Origin: a virus
Reading direction: 5' to 3' (one strand)
Length of the DNA stretch: 43,372 bases
Virus record (IMG/VR): IMGVR_UViG_3300037493_004247
Location: 1-43,372 of that record
Within the stretch, counting starts at the first letter, position 1. Every line of letters begins with the position of its first letter. A program made the position numbers and the translations under genes. The notes below the pieces were generated by a model that saw nothing but the letters and a program-made list of their open reading frames with translations, made no database searches and had not been told where the DNA came from. Shown here piece after piece: positions 1-11,100 of the stretch.

Positions 1-127
1 GTTGATTGACCGGATCAACTGGCGCTATGCGGCCAACGCGGTGAGCGCAGTGTGGGACTCGAAGTATTACCTCGCGGTGCCGCTGGATGATGCGGAGGTG
101 CTCGGGCCGGAGCGGGCGATAAACGGA
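1..127. repeat. Terminal direct repeat, copy 1 (circular contig overlap)
   Basis: These 127 bases are identical to 43246-43372. A coding frame runs through the second copy and continues in the same frame at the start, so the repeat marks a circular or circularly permuted molecule rather than a biological duplication. A length of exactly 127 is also a common assembler k-mer, which suggests an assembly overlap. One copy should be removed, leaving 43,245 bp. Confidence 0.95.
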
Positions 128-1351
128 CTGGGGCCGGTGAGTTCATCCTACACGCTGGTGGTGACGGCGGGGCGTCGGTATCGCTGGGTAGGGGACACGA
201 ACGAGACGCTGACCAACGGCACGCAGACCGTGGTGGCGGCGTCTGACTTCACCGCGCAGGGTTCGAGCGTCACAGTGTCCGGTGCGTCCGCCGTGGTGGC
301 GAACACGTCGTTGCGCGAAGTGTTTGGCGGCGTCCTGAATGCGGTGATCGTCTATGATTTCCTGAACGGCGCGTGGGTGGGCCACGATGAGGCGGAGGGA
401 TTCGCCTTTAGCGAGTTTCGGCAAATTAACTACGGCGGGCGGCTCAGGCTGTTTGCTGTTACCTCGTCCGGGTTTCTCGTGATGTATGAGGAGGACTTCG
501 AGGATCAGTTGCCGGTGCCCTATACCGATCTGGGGATGCTGCTGGAGGACGTGGATGAAACGATCCAGGTCAATGGCGGGGCAACCATCACGATGGGGGC
601 CGGTGGCAACGGGGCCACGACGCTGGGCTTGACCGGCACGCTTGCCATTACGCGGAACAATCTGTTTTGCGATTCCGACGTGACAGACGGCTATTACGCT
701 GGCTGCGCCACGACGGTATGGAGCGCGCCGAACACGCTGGTGACCAAGACGGCCACGGGTGTGCGGTTCTACGGCACGAATGGAGTGGTGCCGGTGGTGA
801 CAGTCTTGTCCCCGCCGCCGTCCACGCTCTGGACCATCACCGTGACGAACACCCAGCCCATCACGGCCACGCTGACCACGCGGGGCTATTCCAGCCCCTC
901 GCTGGCGCTGGATAGCTTTGAGTGGCTGACCTTCGACCTCCAGACGTGGGCGCCGAGGACCACGGTGGAAGTATTAACCTCTGGGGTTAATGAAACGGAG
1001 ACGGTGCTCGATGCGCAGACCCGCTCGCGCACGTCGTATTTCGAGCCGAGCGACGCGGCAGCCTTCACCGTGACGAACGTGAACGGCGACTTCCTCACGC
1101 CCTATCGGGAGGACTATTCAGTGCTGCTCGGCACGGGCACGGCGTCGGGCGAGGCGGCGGACTTCGCGCTCTACACCGTCACCGGGGGCGTGCCGCTGGG
1201 ACTGCACCAGGAGATTCGCGTCACGGAGCGCATTCAGGCCAGCGGACGCAGTGCGCAGGTGAAGTTCACCAACGATCAGGGCCGGATGCGCCTGATGTCC
1301 GTGCTGTTGGAAGCCAACGAGGATACGTTCTCCTCGGGGGCGAAGGCGTAA
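1..1351 (+). CDS. Tail nozzle / stabilisation-like protein, C-terminal part (continues from 42323)
   Basis: This is the 3' part of a gene beginning at 42323 and broken by linearisation. Joined at the 127-bp overlap it is 2274 nt, 757 aa, stop TAA at 1349-1351. No start is needed here because the frame is open through position 1. The segment just after the junction (IDRINWRYAANAV, then WDSKYYLAVPL) followed by a VYDFLNGAWVGHD strand resembles beta-rich phage proteins that form the lower tail tube or nozzle in short-tailed phages. That resemblance is by eye. The rest is beta-strand rich and Thr/Val/Gly rich, with no signal peptide or catalytic motif. It lies between a fibre-like gene upstream (41509) and another fibre gene downstream (1385), as expected for a distal tail component. 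Confidence 0.6.
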   Translation, partial: LIDRINWRYAANAVSAVWDSKYYLAVPLDDAEVLGPERAINGLGPVSSSYTLVVTAGRRYRWVGDTNETLTNGTQTVVAASDFTAQGSSVTVSGASAVVANTSLREVFGGVLNAVIVYDFLNGAWVGHDEAEGFAFSEFRQINYGGRLRLFAVTSSGFLVMYEEDFEDQLPVPYTDLGMLLEDVDETIQVNGGATITMGAGGNGATTLGLTGTLAITRNNLFCDSDVTDGYYAGCATTVWSAPNTLVTKTATGVRFYGTNGVVPVVTVLSPPPSTLWTITVTNTQPITATLTTRGYSSPSLALDSFEWLTFDLQTWAPRTTVEVLTSGVNETETVLDAQTRSRTSYFEPSDAAAFTVTNVNGDFLTPYREDYSVLLGTGTASGEAADFALYTVTGGVPLGLHQEIRVTERIQASGRSAQVKFTNDQGRMRLMSVLLEANEDTFSSGAKA

Positions 1352-1384
1352 CTACTACTCAACTACTCAACTATCAACTGAATC

Positions 1385-2959
1385 ATGGCTTTAACCGTCA
1401 CAGTCACTCCCGGCAAACAGTTCGCGGCCACCGAGACGATCACGAACGCGAAGCTCAACCAGCTCGGCCAGCCGACCTTCACGGTCACCGGCACCGTCGC
1501 CACCGCCGACCTGACGGATTCCGTCGTGACGTCGGCGAAGACGGTGGCGGGCGCTCACTTCTATACGGCGTCTGTCACTGGCCCGGTGGCCGGTGCCTAC
1601 ACGCTCACGCTCGCGGGTTCGCCTGCGTTGGCGGATGGGATGGTGGTGGCGTTCAAGGCGAACGCCAACGGCGTGCCGGATGCGTCGCTGGGCATCCGCC
1701 TCATCGCTGGAGGTGGCACGAAGAAGCTGTTCAAGAACCGGACGGAGGCACTGGTGGCGGGTGACATCGTGGCGGGCCAAATCATCGAGGCCCGCTACGA
1801 CACGGCGGGCGACGGCGGTGCGGGTGCGTGGCAGATGACGAGCCACACGAGCAACTGGGAGGCGTATTACACCGCGACCGCTACGGGCACCAATGCCTAC
1901 ACGCTGACGCTCACGCCGCCGGCCAGCTATCCCCTCACGCTCTCGGACCTCGATGGGCGGCGCATCCGGTTCAAGGTGCCGAACACCAACACCGGAGCCT
2001 GCACGGTGGCAATCACCATCGGCGGCACGGTGCTGACGGCCAAGAACCTCTACAAAAATTTCAACCAGCCGCTCATCGCGGGCGACCTGCGGCAGTATCA
2101 GATGGCGGAGATCGTCTATGAGGCCAACGCCACCGTCAGCACGGACGCCTTTCAACTGCTCAGTGCGGTGGGTAACCCGACGTCCGACAGTGCCATTATC
2201 GGTTTGTCTCGGGGGCTGGTGATCGAGAATCAGGCGGCGAGTCCCGACTCCAAGGTGACGGTGACGGCGGATGAGGTGGTGGTCCGCAACGCTGCGGGGA
2301 TCAACTACTCCGCGCAGGCAGTGAGCCTCACGATTGACATGGGGGCCACGGCGGGCAACCCGAACGCGCTGGACACGGGTGCGGAGGCGCTCTCCACCTG
2401 GTATTACATCTGGGTCATCTACAACGGGACCACGGTGGCCGGGCTGTTCAGCCTCTCGGCGACGGCGCCCACGCTGCCGACCGGCTACACGCACAAGGCG
2501 CTCGTGGGGCAGGTGCGCAATGACGGCAGCTTGAACTTCGTGCGCATGTTTCAGGCGGGCCGCGATGTGTCCTTCACCTCCACCAACATCTTCACCGCCA
2601 AGGTGGCAACGGCGGGCGACACTTACGAGGTGCTGGCGGGTGCGGACCTGCTCAATTTTCGGGCAGCGGTGCCGCCCACGGCGAGGTTCTGTTCCGGTGT
2701 GCTGGGTGCCAGTACCACGGCGGACGCCTGCCGCCACGGCATCTGCGCGACCAACTCGGACGGCACCGTCAACATCACGCAGTTCGTAGGCGAGGTGCTG
2801 ATGAACCAGAACGGCGCCGCCGGAACCTTGATCGGCGGCTTCGGGTCGTGCGAGCCCTTCCGGGTGCCGGTGCGCAACGGGGCTGGCTCCATCATCCAAT
2901 GGAAGGCCAGCACTATTGGCATTCTTAGTCGTCTGAACGTGTCGGGCTACACTTGTTAA
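1385..2959 (+). CDS. Tail fibre / receptor-binding-like protein, 524 aa
   Basis: A likely surface fibre. Residues about 60-150 and 155-265 are two related modules, each with an AYTLTL strand, an FK.N segment, a GG..L+KN segment and a LIAGD/LVAGDI turn before a Gln-rich strand, so one module was duplicated. The C-terminal half (from about residue 275) has a beta-rich TWYYIWVIYNGTT..LFSLSA pattern often seen in fibre tips. There is no coiled coil and no enzyme motif. The 33-nt leader has no Shine-Dalgarno sequence and consists of short ACTACTC/CAACTA repeats. The gene follows the nozzle and precedes the ejection proteins. The fibre role is inferred from position and composition. Confidence 0.55.
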   Translation: MALTVTVTPGKQFAATETITNAKLNQLGQPTFTVTGTVATADLTDSVVTSAKTVAGAHFYTASVTGPVAGAYTLTLAGSPALADGMVVAFKANANGVPDASLGIRLIAGGGTKKLFKNRTEALVAGDIVAGQIIEARYDTAGDGGAGAWQMTSHTSNWEAYYTATATGTNAYTLTLTPPASYPLTLSDLDGRRIRFKVPNTNTGACTVAITIGGTVLTAKNLYKNFNQPLIAGDLRQYQMAEIVYEANATVSTDAFQLLSAVGNPTSDSAIIGLSRGLVIENQAASPDSKVTVTADEVVVRNAAGINYSAQAVSLTIDMGATAGNPNALDTGAEALSTWYYIWVIYNGTTVAGLFSLSATAPTLPTGYTHKALVGQVRNDGSLNFVRMFQAGRDVSFTSTNIFTAKVATAGDTYEVLAGADLLNFRAAVPPTARFCSGVLGASTTADACRHGICATNSDGTVNITQFVGEVLMNQNGAAGTLIGGFGSCEPFRVPVRNGAGSIIQWKASTIGILSRLNVSGYTC

Positions 2960-2962
2960 ATT

Positions 2963-4147
2963 ATGGCTGAATTATCTGATTTCTACGGCGGCGGCGGGCA
3001 GGAGAATGCGATTGATTACCGACTGCCGGATCTCCCGACTCCGCCGCCAGCGCAATACAAGACGTCCGCTGGCGTGCCCTTGCAGGGAATTCTGGATAAG
3101 GATCCGGTGAGCAGGATGATCAACAAGATCTTCGGCTTCGGTCAGAAGAAGCGGCGCGTCAACAAGACGCAGAGCGCGATCAACAAATACAACTCGTTCA
3201 TTCAGGCGGAATACGAGGCGCAGCAGCGGTTCCAGCCTTTTGAGAACGCGCTGGAGCGGCAATCGGCCAGGAACACCTCCGCGCTTTACGAGGACATCCT
3301 CGGGCCGTCCGCCAACCGGCTGCACGCGAGGGCGAATGCAGAGAGTCGCTTCGCTGATTTGCAGGACTACACCAAGCTCGGGTCAGAGTTCACCCGTGCC
3401 CACACGGCGGCAGCGGAGGCGGACCCGCTGGTGGCCGGTCTGCGCCGGTCCGCGATGGAGGATGTGGCGCTGGGCTCAGACATGGACCCCATCGAGCTGC
3501 GCAAGGCGCAACAGCTCGCGCGGATGAACCGCACGGGCGGCTTCGGGCAGGGCTCAGAGAACGACATGATGCGCGAGGCGCTGGCCCTGCTCACGCATGG
3601 CGACCAGCTTCGCGGCAGCCGGATGCAGCGGGCCACGAGCGTCTTGCAGGGCACAGGCGGCACGGGGGTGGATTCCTTCCTCGGCATCACGGGCCGTCCC
3701 TCGGCAGCACCGGGCTTTGCACAGAACGCCTTCGGTCAGTCCATGCAGGAATCGCAATACAGCGGCGTGCCCAAGGGCTACGCTACCGACTTGCTCAACC
3801 AATATCAGGCCAACAAGACGAACGCGGCCAACAACAAGTCCGCTCTCATCGGCGCAGGCATCGGTGCCATCGGCAGCATCGGCGGCGGGGCGATGAAGAT
3901 GACGTGCTGGGTGGCTCGGGAGGTCTTCGGGGCGGATAATCCGAAGTGGCTCCAGTTCCGCAACTGGCTGTTGCTGGATGGGCCGGTGTGGTTCATGCGG
4001 CTCTACGTGATGCACGGCCCGGCGTGGGCCGCGTGGTTGCATGAGCATCCCTGGGCAAAGCCGCCCGTGCGCCTGTGGATGGAGTCGCGCATCCGAGCCT
4101 TTCTGAAACGTCGCAACGTCAACCGCAACGCAGCTTACGAACTTTAA
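2963..4147 (+). CDS. Probable internal virion/ejection protein with a glycine-zipper and CWVAREVFG C-terminal module, 394 aa
   Basis: The first 280 residues are helical and Gln/Ala/Arg rich. At about 295-312 lies a small-residue stretch (ALIGAGIGAIGSIGGGA) able to form a membrane-inserting glycine zipper. Directly after it, from Cys315, is a compact module CWVAREVFG..NPKWLQFRNWLLL with many Trp residues. From memory, similar modules end other phage virion proteins, but I cannot name a family. This make-up and the place before two further internal-type proteins suggest a protein ejected with the DNA that helps form the envelope channel, comparable in role to T7 gp14. The leader ends TTAAATT-ATG and has no Shine-Dalgarno sequence. 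Confidence 0.5.
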   Translation: MAELSDFYGGGGQENAIDYRLPDLPTPPPAQYKTSAGVPLQGILDKDPVSRMINKIFGFGQKKRRVNKTQSAINKYNSFIQAEYEAQQRFQPFENALERQSARNTSALYEDILGPSANRLHARANAESRFADLQDYTKLGSEFTRAHTAAAEADPLVAGLRRSAMEDVALGSDMDPIELRKAQQLARMNRTGGFGQGSENDMMREALALLTHGDQLRGSRMQRATSVLQGTGGTGVDSFLGITGRPSAAPGFAQNAFGQSMQESQYSGVPKGYATDLLNQYQANKTNAANNKSALIGAGIGAIGSIGGGAMKMTCWVAREVFGADNPKWLQFRNWLLLDGPVWFMRLYVMHGPAWAAWLHEHPWAKPPVRLWMESRIRAFLKRRNVNRNAAYEL

Positions 4148-4150
4148 TTT

Positions 4151-5164
4151 ATGCCCTTTCAAGTAATGGTGCAGGACCGCTCGGGTGAGAACATTGGCCG
4201 TGGTATTTCCCAGTTCGGCTCCGCCATGGGCGACGGGATTGGCGATATGTTCGACCGCATGAAGAAGGAGAAGGAGAAGGAGAAGGAGGATGGGAAGGAA
4301 TCCACGAAAATCCTGTCCACGCTCATGCATCTCGACCCGAAGAATGCCGACAAATACAAGGCGAATTCGCTGGCCGAGCGGCGTGGTGCGCTCGAGGGGG
4401 TGATGATCAAGTCCCGAATGGACGCCGAGGAGGCGCAGCGGCGGGAAGCCGCCGCGAGGGAGAAGCATTACGAGGGGGAAGCCAAGCGGCGCATGGAGGA
4501 GGAAAAGCGGCACATGGAGGAGGAAAAGCGGCGCGGGGCGGAGGAGGGCCGTCGGCAGGAGGAGGAGCGGCGCCGGGGGAACCAAGAGACGGCCACGCCC
4601 AACTTCTTCAATGAGCTGTCGAGAATGCGGGAGGCAATCACGCCGAGCAACGAGCGGATGGAGAAATTCTACGAAGGAGAGCCCGGCGTGATGCCGCGTG
4701 AAGAGGACCGTCCGCAGCCGCGCCCGTTCGATGCGTTGCGGGACGTCCCTGCCGCAGCGGGCTCCACTGGCTACAACATTCCTCCCGGTCAGTTCGATGA
4801 CTTGGTGAAGGCATTTACTCCTCCGAAGCAGGGGTGGAACTTGCAGCCGGGCGTGACTATCACTCACCCCGACGGCACAACTGCCTATCCCACGTCCCCG
4901 GGCAGCTTGCAAATCCCCAGCAACAAGGGTGGCAGACCCGAGCGCAAGCCGGGCGCTGGCCCGATCATAAGCGAGAGCGGCACGCACTATTGGGATGACA
5001 ACAAGCAGACATGGATTCCGATGCCGCAACCCGACCCCTTCAAGGCGGCGATGGCTGACAAATTTGGAGTCGGCGCTGGCGGCGGAGGCGGAGGCGGCGG
5101 CGGGCGGGGTGGCGCTGACCGGCGGCTCAAATACAACGATAAGACTCAAACGTGGGAAAAGTAA
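4151..5164 (+). CDS. Charged coiled-coil virion protein, 337 aa
   Basis: Unrecognised. A Lys/Glu-rich helix occurs at about residues 37-50 and a long Glu/Arg/Lys coiled coil at about 90-150 (repeated MEEEKR motifs). A Pro-rich middle section follows, then a run of nine glycines near residue 315. Two short related C-terminal motifs are visible, YWDDNKQTW and LKYNDKTQTW. There is no transmembrane segment. It sits three bases after an ejection-type protein and three bases before the giant virion protein, so an internal core protein or chaperone of ejection is the best guess. The leader is TTTAATTT-ATG without a Shine-Dalgarno sequence. Confidence 0.45.
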   Translation: MPFQVMVQDRSGENIGRGISQFGSAMGDGIGDMFDRMKKEKEKEKEDGKESTKILSTLMHLDPKNADKYKANSLAERRGALEGVMIKSRMDAEEAQRREAAAREKHYEGEAKRRMEEEKRHMEEEKRRGAEEGRRQEEERRRGNQETATPNFFNELSRMREAITPSNERMEKFYEGEPGVMPREEDRPQPRPFDALRDVPAAAGSTGYNIPPGQFDDLVKAFTPPKQGWNLQPGVTITHPDGTTAYPTSPGSLQIPSNKGGRPERKPGAGPIISESGTHYWDDNKQTWIPMPQPDPFKAAMADKFGVGAGGGGGGGGGRGGADRRLKYNDKTQTWEK

Positions 5165-5167
5165 GCT

Positions 5168-8100
5168 ATGCCAACCATTGTCCAGATGCCGGATGGGGTC
5201 GAACTCGAATACCCGGACGGGATGAGCAATGCCGCCATGCTGTCGGCCACGCGCAAGTATCACGCCCAGCAGAAGGCTGAGATCAGCGCGGCTTACGACA
5301 CGGGGGTAAGACCCAGCGCCCTCGTCAGCAAGCAGGCGCAGGACATGATGCCGGATTCCATCCGGGCCACCATCGATAGGGCCACGCCCCCGGCGCTCCA
5401 GCAGAAGGTCACGCAGGACGCGCAGCGCGGGCTCGGGCCGGTGTATGAGCGCAACCGTCTCGAAGCCGCCCAGCAGGAGGCGAGGGATGAGGGCGCCAAC
5501 GCCGAGGCGGATGAGGAAGCGACTGATTTCATGGACCAGTTCGTGGTGCGACCCTTCGCGTCCACGGCCGAGAACCCGCTGGGTGGATTCGGCACGGCGG
5601 CAATGCCGCTGGGGGCACTGTTCAACGCGGCGGGAGAGGTGGCCGCGAATACGACGGATGACTTTCTCAACAACCGCCCCGCGCTGGACCGCTACATGTA
5701 TGGCGACCCGCTCCCGCAGACCAACAACGTGGTGAAGCAGGGGTTGTTGCAGGCGGCCCATGCGGTGCCGGTGATCGTGGGTGGCACGCTCTTGGCGTCG
5801 CAGGGCGTGCCTGCGCCGCTGGCCTTTGGCGCGCTGATGGGCGCTTCCACCTTCGCGGCCACAGAGGGCGACATCCCGCTGGCGCTGGAATCCGCTGCGC
5901 TGGGTGCCGTCATCCCTGGCGTGGGCGATGTGGGTCGCCACGTCGTCGTCGATGCGCTGGCGGGCGGCGTGCGTCGGGGTTCCTTGAGCGGTGGTCGGAC
6001 GATGGCGCATAAGGTGATGGAAGCCTTGGGGGCGCAGACGACCATTCAGGCGCTCATGGAGGGCATGAACTTGCCTGCCTATGTATCGGCGTCGGAGGGG
6101 GAGCGGACGGATATGTTCATCAGGAACATCATCGGCAACACGGCGCTGGCTGGCATGGAGGTGCCGGGACTCCTTAGCCGCCGCGCGAGCGGCACGCAGG
6201 GCAAGGTCGGGACGCATACGCTGGTAACCGCGCAGGCTGGCGAGGTGTTGATGGGTGTCCTCAACGACCCCGCCATGCTCAAGGAGATGCGCATCCGTGC
6301 CGATGACGCGGCCCGCTCTGCGCTGGACCCGAATGCTCTTCATGCGCGTCCCGGTCGCTTTCAGGAAATCATCAAACAGCCGCCTGAATTGCAGGAAGTC
6401 CCGGCAGAGCTGCGGGCATTTAAGGGCGCGATTGATGGGGATGTCGTGACCCCTGTGACCGAGCCCGAGCCGCCAGTGAAGGTGGCACCGGAGACACCTG
6501 TTCAGCCGAAGCAGTTCGAGGATCGTCTTTCTCCGACGGACTCCTTAGCTGTAATGACCGAGACAGCCACCCCTTCGAGTGCCGTCAGCAGGGTCTCCAA
6601 AATCATCAACGATGCTGGGAAAGAGGTTTACTCAATTACCTACACGCTCGATGGTGGTACATACCAGGGGTATTCCGACAATCCGATTTGGGAAGGTCAC
6701 CCCGGCTACTTGGGTGAATCCAAACATTACGCGAAAGAGTTTGCGGCAAAGCGCGCCAAGGCCAAGCCGCCCGAGCCCGGTGAATACGACCGGGAATCAC
6801 CCGAGGGACTGCTGGCGGTGGAAGCGATGCGTGACCACCTGACCACGCGGGGCTATGAGGCCAGCGAGGATGCAATTCAGTTAGCTGCCGAGTCTCACTG
6901 GCTGAATGGCAGGATTCTGGACCTCCGAAGTGAGAGGAAGCCCACCGAGGAATTGGTCAACCGGAGGAAGGAACTGGACCGGCAGGTTCACAAGATTCTG
7001 AACGAACTGAACCCGCCCGAGTTCGAGGTGGGGACCGAGATTGGGATGCGCAGCGGCTGGCCGGAAATGCCGACCCGTCGCGTGCGCATCACCTCGACCC
7101 ACTTCGATGAGATCAGCGGGCGGCAATACCGTTACGATTACATCGACGGGGGACCGGAGGTTCACCCGAAGTCTGTCCGAGCGGAGAAGCTCATCCGCGA
7201 TGGGGAGAGGGATTGGGCCACCGAGCTGCGGGCGGCAGAGGTGGCGGCGGGCGCTGCCAGTGGAAAGTTGCAGAGTCTTGGCCCGTGGAGCAGGCAGAAG
7301 AGCCAGTCGGCGCGCGCCGTATGGCAGAAGGCGAAACTGGACGCCGCCGACGCGGAGCGCAGTTGGCTGATGCTCAAATCTCAGCACGAGGCGTCCAAGA
7401 AGCCCGAACCCCCGAAGGGCGAAGGCAAGGATGCGAAGCAGTTTGGGGTGCGTGAGTTGCTCGATTACATGGAGGAACCGCGAGGCAACGCGTTCCCGGT
7501 GCCCGAGGGCGACGCCGATGCGTTCATCTCGGCTGCCGAGCGTGCGGGCTGGAAGCGTGACGGCGACGTGTGGCGCAAGGGTGGACGTGAGTTCTTCATC
7601 TTCTCGCAGGGCAAGCTGGCCGGGCCGATTGTGCAATGGTCGGCTCGGGAGACTACGGGCAAGGTCACGGATAACGAGCTGAAGGCGCGGGACATCGAAG
7701 CGAAGCTGAAGGATTACGAAGACACGCTGGCATCGGCGTCGCGCAGTCTGGAGGATGGCCGGTATGATAATGGGCAGCCGGTGTCTAAAGAGGGCAAGGC
7801 TCGGCTCAAGGAGGAGATCAAGGCGATGTCGTCCGTCACCGAAACCTTGCGTGACCAGTGGTGGCAAGCGTGGGTGGGCGAGACGCCGACGGCGTGGGAG
7901 GTCCAATGGATTCAAAACGGCCGCCGGGTCTTTGAAGGGCGCTATGGAACCAAGGACAAGGCTTACGCAGTGGCGGAGAAGAAGCAGGGCAGCGGCACCG
8001 TGGTAAAGTATGAGGTGGTCCCTTGGTTTGCCAAGAACCACCGGGAAGCCATTCACGCGGCCAAGGCCATGGATGAGGGCCGGGTCGAGGAGCTGGAGGG

Positions 8101-11100
8101 GAAGAACTACTGGCTGGACGAGAACAACCTGGTATATCAGCCGCCCAGCACGCAGGGCAGCCTGCCACGCAATCAATCGGAGGCTTCGCGCCGGTTTTCC
8201 ACGGCGGAACTTTCGGACATGGACGACGCGTTGCGGTTCACGCCTGACGTGCCGAAGGGGCAGCCCTTTCCCGATTGGCCCACCGACCGCAGGGAGCAGA
8301 TGGCTATCGAGGGCGCGGTGCGGGATGCGCTCAAACAGAAGGCGGGAGAAGGGGAACGGGTCTTCGAGGTGAAGGGGGCCAAGAACCGGGGGCCGTCGGC
8401 TCGCGTGGATGTGCGCCGCCTCTCCGATGGCCGCGCCCAGGTGCGCACCTCGCTGGATACCAACGAGGGCGGCTACTCCGGGCCGTTCATGACGTTTCCC
8501 AGCTTTGAGGCCGCGAAGGCGTACGGCTTGGCGGATGTGCGCAAGATGGCGGAGTCCATGCACCAGCGCAAAGACACCAAGAGTGTGCGGAAGGTGCTGG
8601 AGAATGTGCTCGCCGCGCTGGACAAGGCCGAGGCGAAAGCGCCAGCGCCTGAAGTGGGTTCTGCGGGCAAGGAGGAGATGCCGCGTGATTACAGCATCAC
8701 CTCCATTCGTGACACGTTTCAACTTTCCACCGAGCAGGCGACTGCCATCGATGCCCTCTTGAGTGCGGTCGGGTTGGATACCGGTCGTATCCGCTTCGGC
8801 GAAGAGGGAGTCTGGGCTTCGGATGATGCGCTCTTGCAGATGGAGAACATCCTTCTCGGGAGGGAGAAGGTGCCCCAGTTCGAGAAGATCGATGACGTCT
8901 TCAAGTTCGTCGATAAATACGGCAAGAAGCACCATGCGGTCCCCGCTGGGCTGGACTTGTCCACCAGCAAGGGCCGGTCGGCGGCGGTGGATGCCATCGT
9001 GAAACACACGGTCCTTGAGCTGGACGCGTGGAAGAAGGTCGTCAAGAACTACCGACCGTTCTACACGTCGGACATCATCGAGCGCACCAATCCCGCGCTG
9101 CAAAAGTGGGCGCAGGGGAAATTCGGCAGGAAGCTGACCACCGCCGAGGTGGACTACATTCACTTGCTGTCTTCGCTGGCGTCGGGCAGGACGATCCCCT
9201 CGGTGGACACCCAGTGGGGGATGCACCTCTTCGAGGAATACATCAGGACCGGGGAGGCTACGGGGCTGGCGGATAAGCGTCGTCAATTATACGGCTATCC
9301 TCCCGGCGTGACGGACTCGAACCAGAAGAAACCGCTCTTCATCGATGCCAAGACCGGGAAGGACACATTCAAGGGGGCAGGCAACAAGCCCAAGTATGAC
9401 CCTGACCCGAATGCGAAACCCAAGATCACCGCGACCTTCTACCTGTCGGGGTTGCAGAGGTTCAATGCCATCCTCGGTCACTTCGGCGGGGACTTGCCTA
9501 AGACCATCAAGTGGATGGGCACGCGGCATACCTTCGATGAGATTCGCGCCGTCATCGGCGACAAGGCAGCCAAGTCGCTGGAGGAGCATGAGAATCTGGA
9601 CAAGGGCGGGCTGACCTTTGGGACGTTTACCCTGGGCAACGACGCGAAGATGGGTTCCTACATCCTGAACCGCTGGCAGAAGCTCGGCACCATCACGAAG
9701 GACATGTGGGTGGCGAGGACGACGGCCCGCTGGTTCCGTGAGCCGAGCGAGAGCGGGAAGCCGTGGGCGCTCACCAAGGACGGAATCGTGAAGCGCAAGA
9801 TCCTCGATGAGGCGTGGGGGATCGTGGCTAAAAGGTTGGGGGTTGACCCGGCCAATATTCAGGAGATGATGTGGGATGCTGAGAAGCAAATCTACGGCAA
9901 GTTCGGCCCGTTCGGCGACGGTGCCTACACGTCGGACGCGAGGGAGCTGGAGACTTCGCGACGTGCGAACGATAACGCCCCGGCAGTGGGCGCAAAGGAT
10001 ACGGCGACTGCTGGAGTCGGTAAGTCCAAAAAGCTGAACCCGCTCTATCAGGGTGGTGGTGACGGCGGCAAGCCGAAGGGCTCCACCGAGTTTGGTGATG
10101 CAGGCGATGCTCTTCTGAGGGGGTTTGCTGACGCGGACATCTCCACCGCCCTCCATGAGGTCGGTCATGTCATTCGGCGGTTCCTCCTCGACCGGTCCAT
10201 CCTACCGGAGAACCGGCTGGGAATCACTGACGCGGACATCGCGACAACGGAGCAGTGGGCTGGGGCGAAGGATGGGGTCTGGACCCGGCCAGCGGAGGAG
10301 AAGTTCGCGCGCGGACTGGAGAACTACATGCGGACCGGCAAGGCGCCGAACCCTGGCATGGCTGGGCTCTTCGAGAAGTTCGCGGGCTGGCTGACGAACA
10401 TTTACAAGAAGCTGAAGGGGAGCGCGGTCGATGTGGAGGTCAGCCCCGCGATGCGCGAGGTGTTCGACCGTCTGCTCACGCGGACCGAGCGGCTCAAGCA
10501 GGGTGGACGGATGGATGGACAGGAACGCCCGACCTCGATGTCGGGACGTGATGCCACGCCGCCGGCCGAAGGGGAGCCTGACTTGGTGCTGCTGGGTTGC
10601 GGCAAGGAGAAGGTCGGGGGCACGGCCATGGTGCCTGCTGCGGACCTCTACATCGGACCTCTCTTCAAGGCCCGCCTCAAGTTTGCGGACGGGCAGAGTC
10701 GCCCGTGGATGATCCTCTCGGCGGCGCACGGTGTCGTGGAGCCGGGCAAGAAGCTGGCATCTTACGACGTGGAGATGAGCAAGTTGTCCCCGACGGCCAA
10801 GGAGGCTTGGCGGGACTCGGTGCGAGCCCGCGTGCTGGAATACTTCGATGGGCGCTCGTCTGCCATCGGGAAGACTATCGAGGTTCATGCCGGTGCCGAT
10901 TATGTGGCGCAGTTGGAGAAGGCGCTGACCGGGCTGGGTGTGACCGTGCTGCCGGTGTTCAAGGGCAAGGGCATCGGCGAGCAGTTGAGCGGGTATTCCA
11001 AGGGCGAGGCGAGGGCGAAGGCGCCAGCAGGCGGACCGGAGTCCACCGTCTCGCAAGCGTTGGCCGATGGGAAGATTGCGCCGTTCTGGGGAGCTGTGAC

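Noticed and set aside
3554-6343. Long minus-strand open frame of 929 codons
   Set aside because: It runs opposite to three well-supported plus-strand genes, has Arg/His/Leu-rich shadow composition and no ribosome site. High GC makes such frames common.
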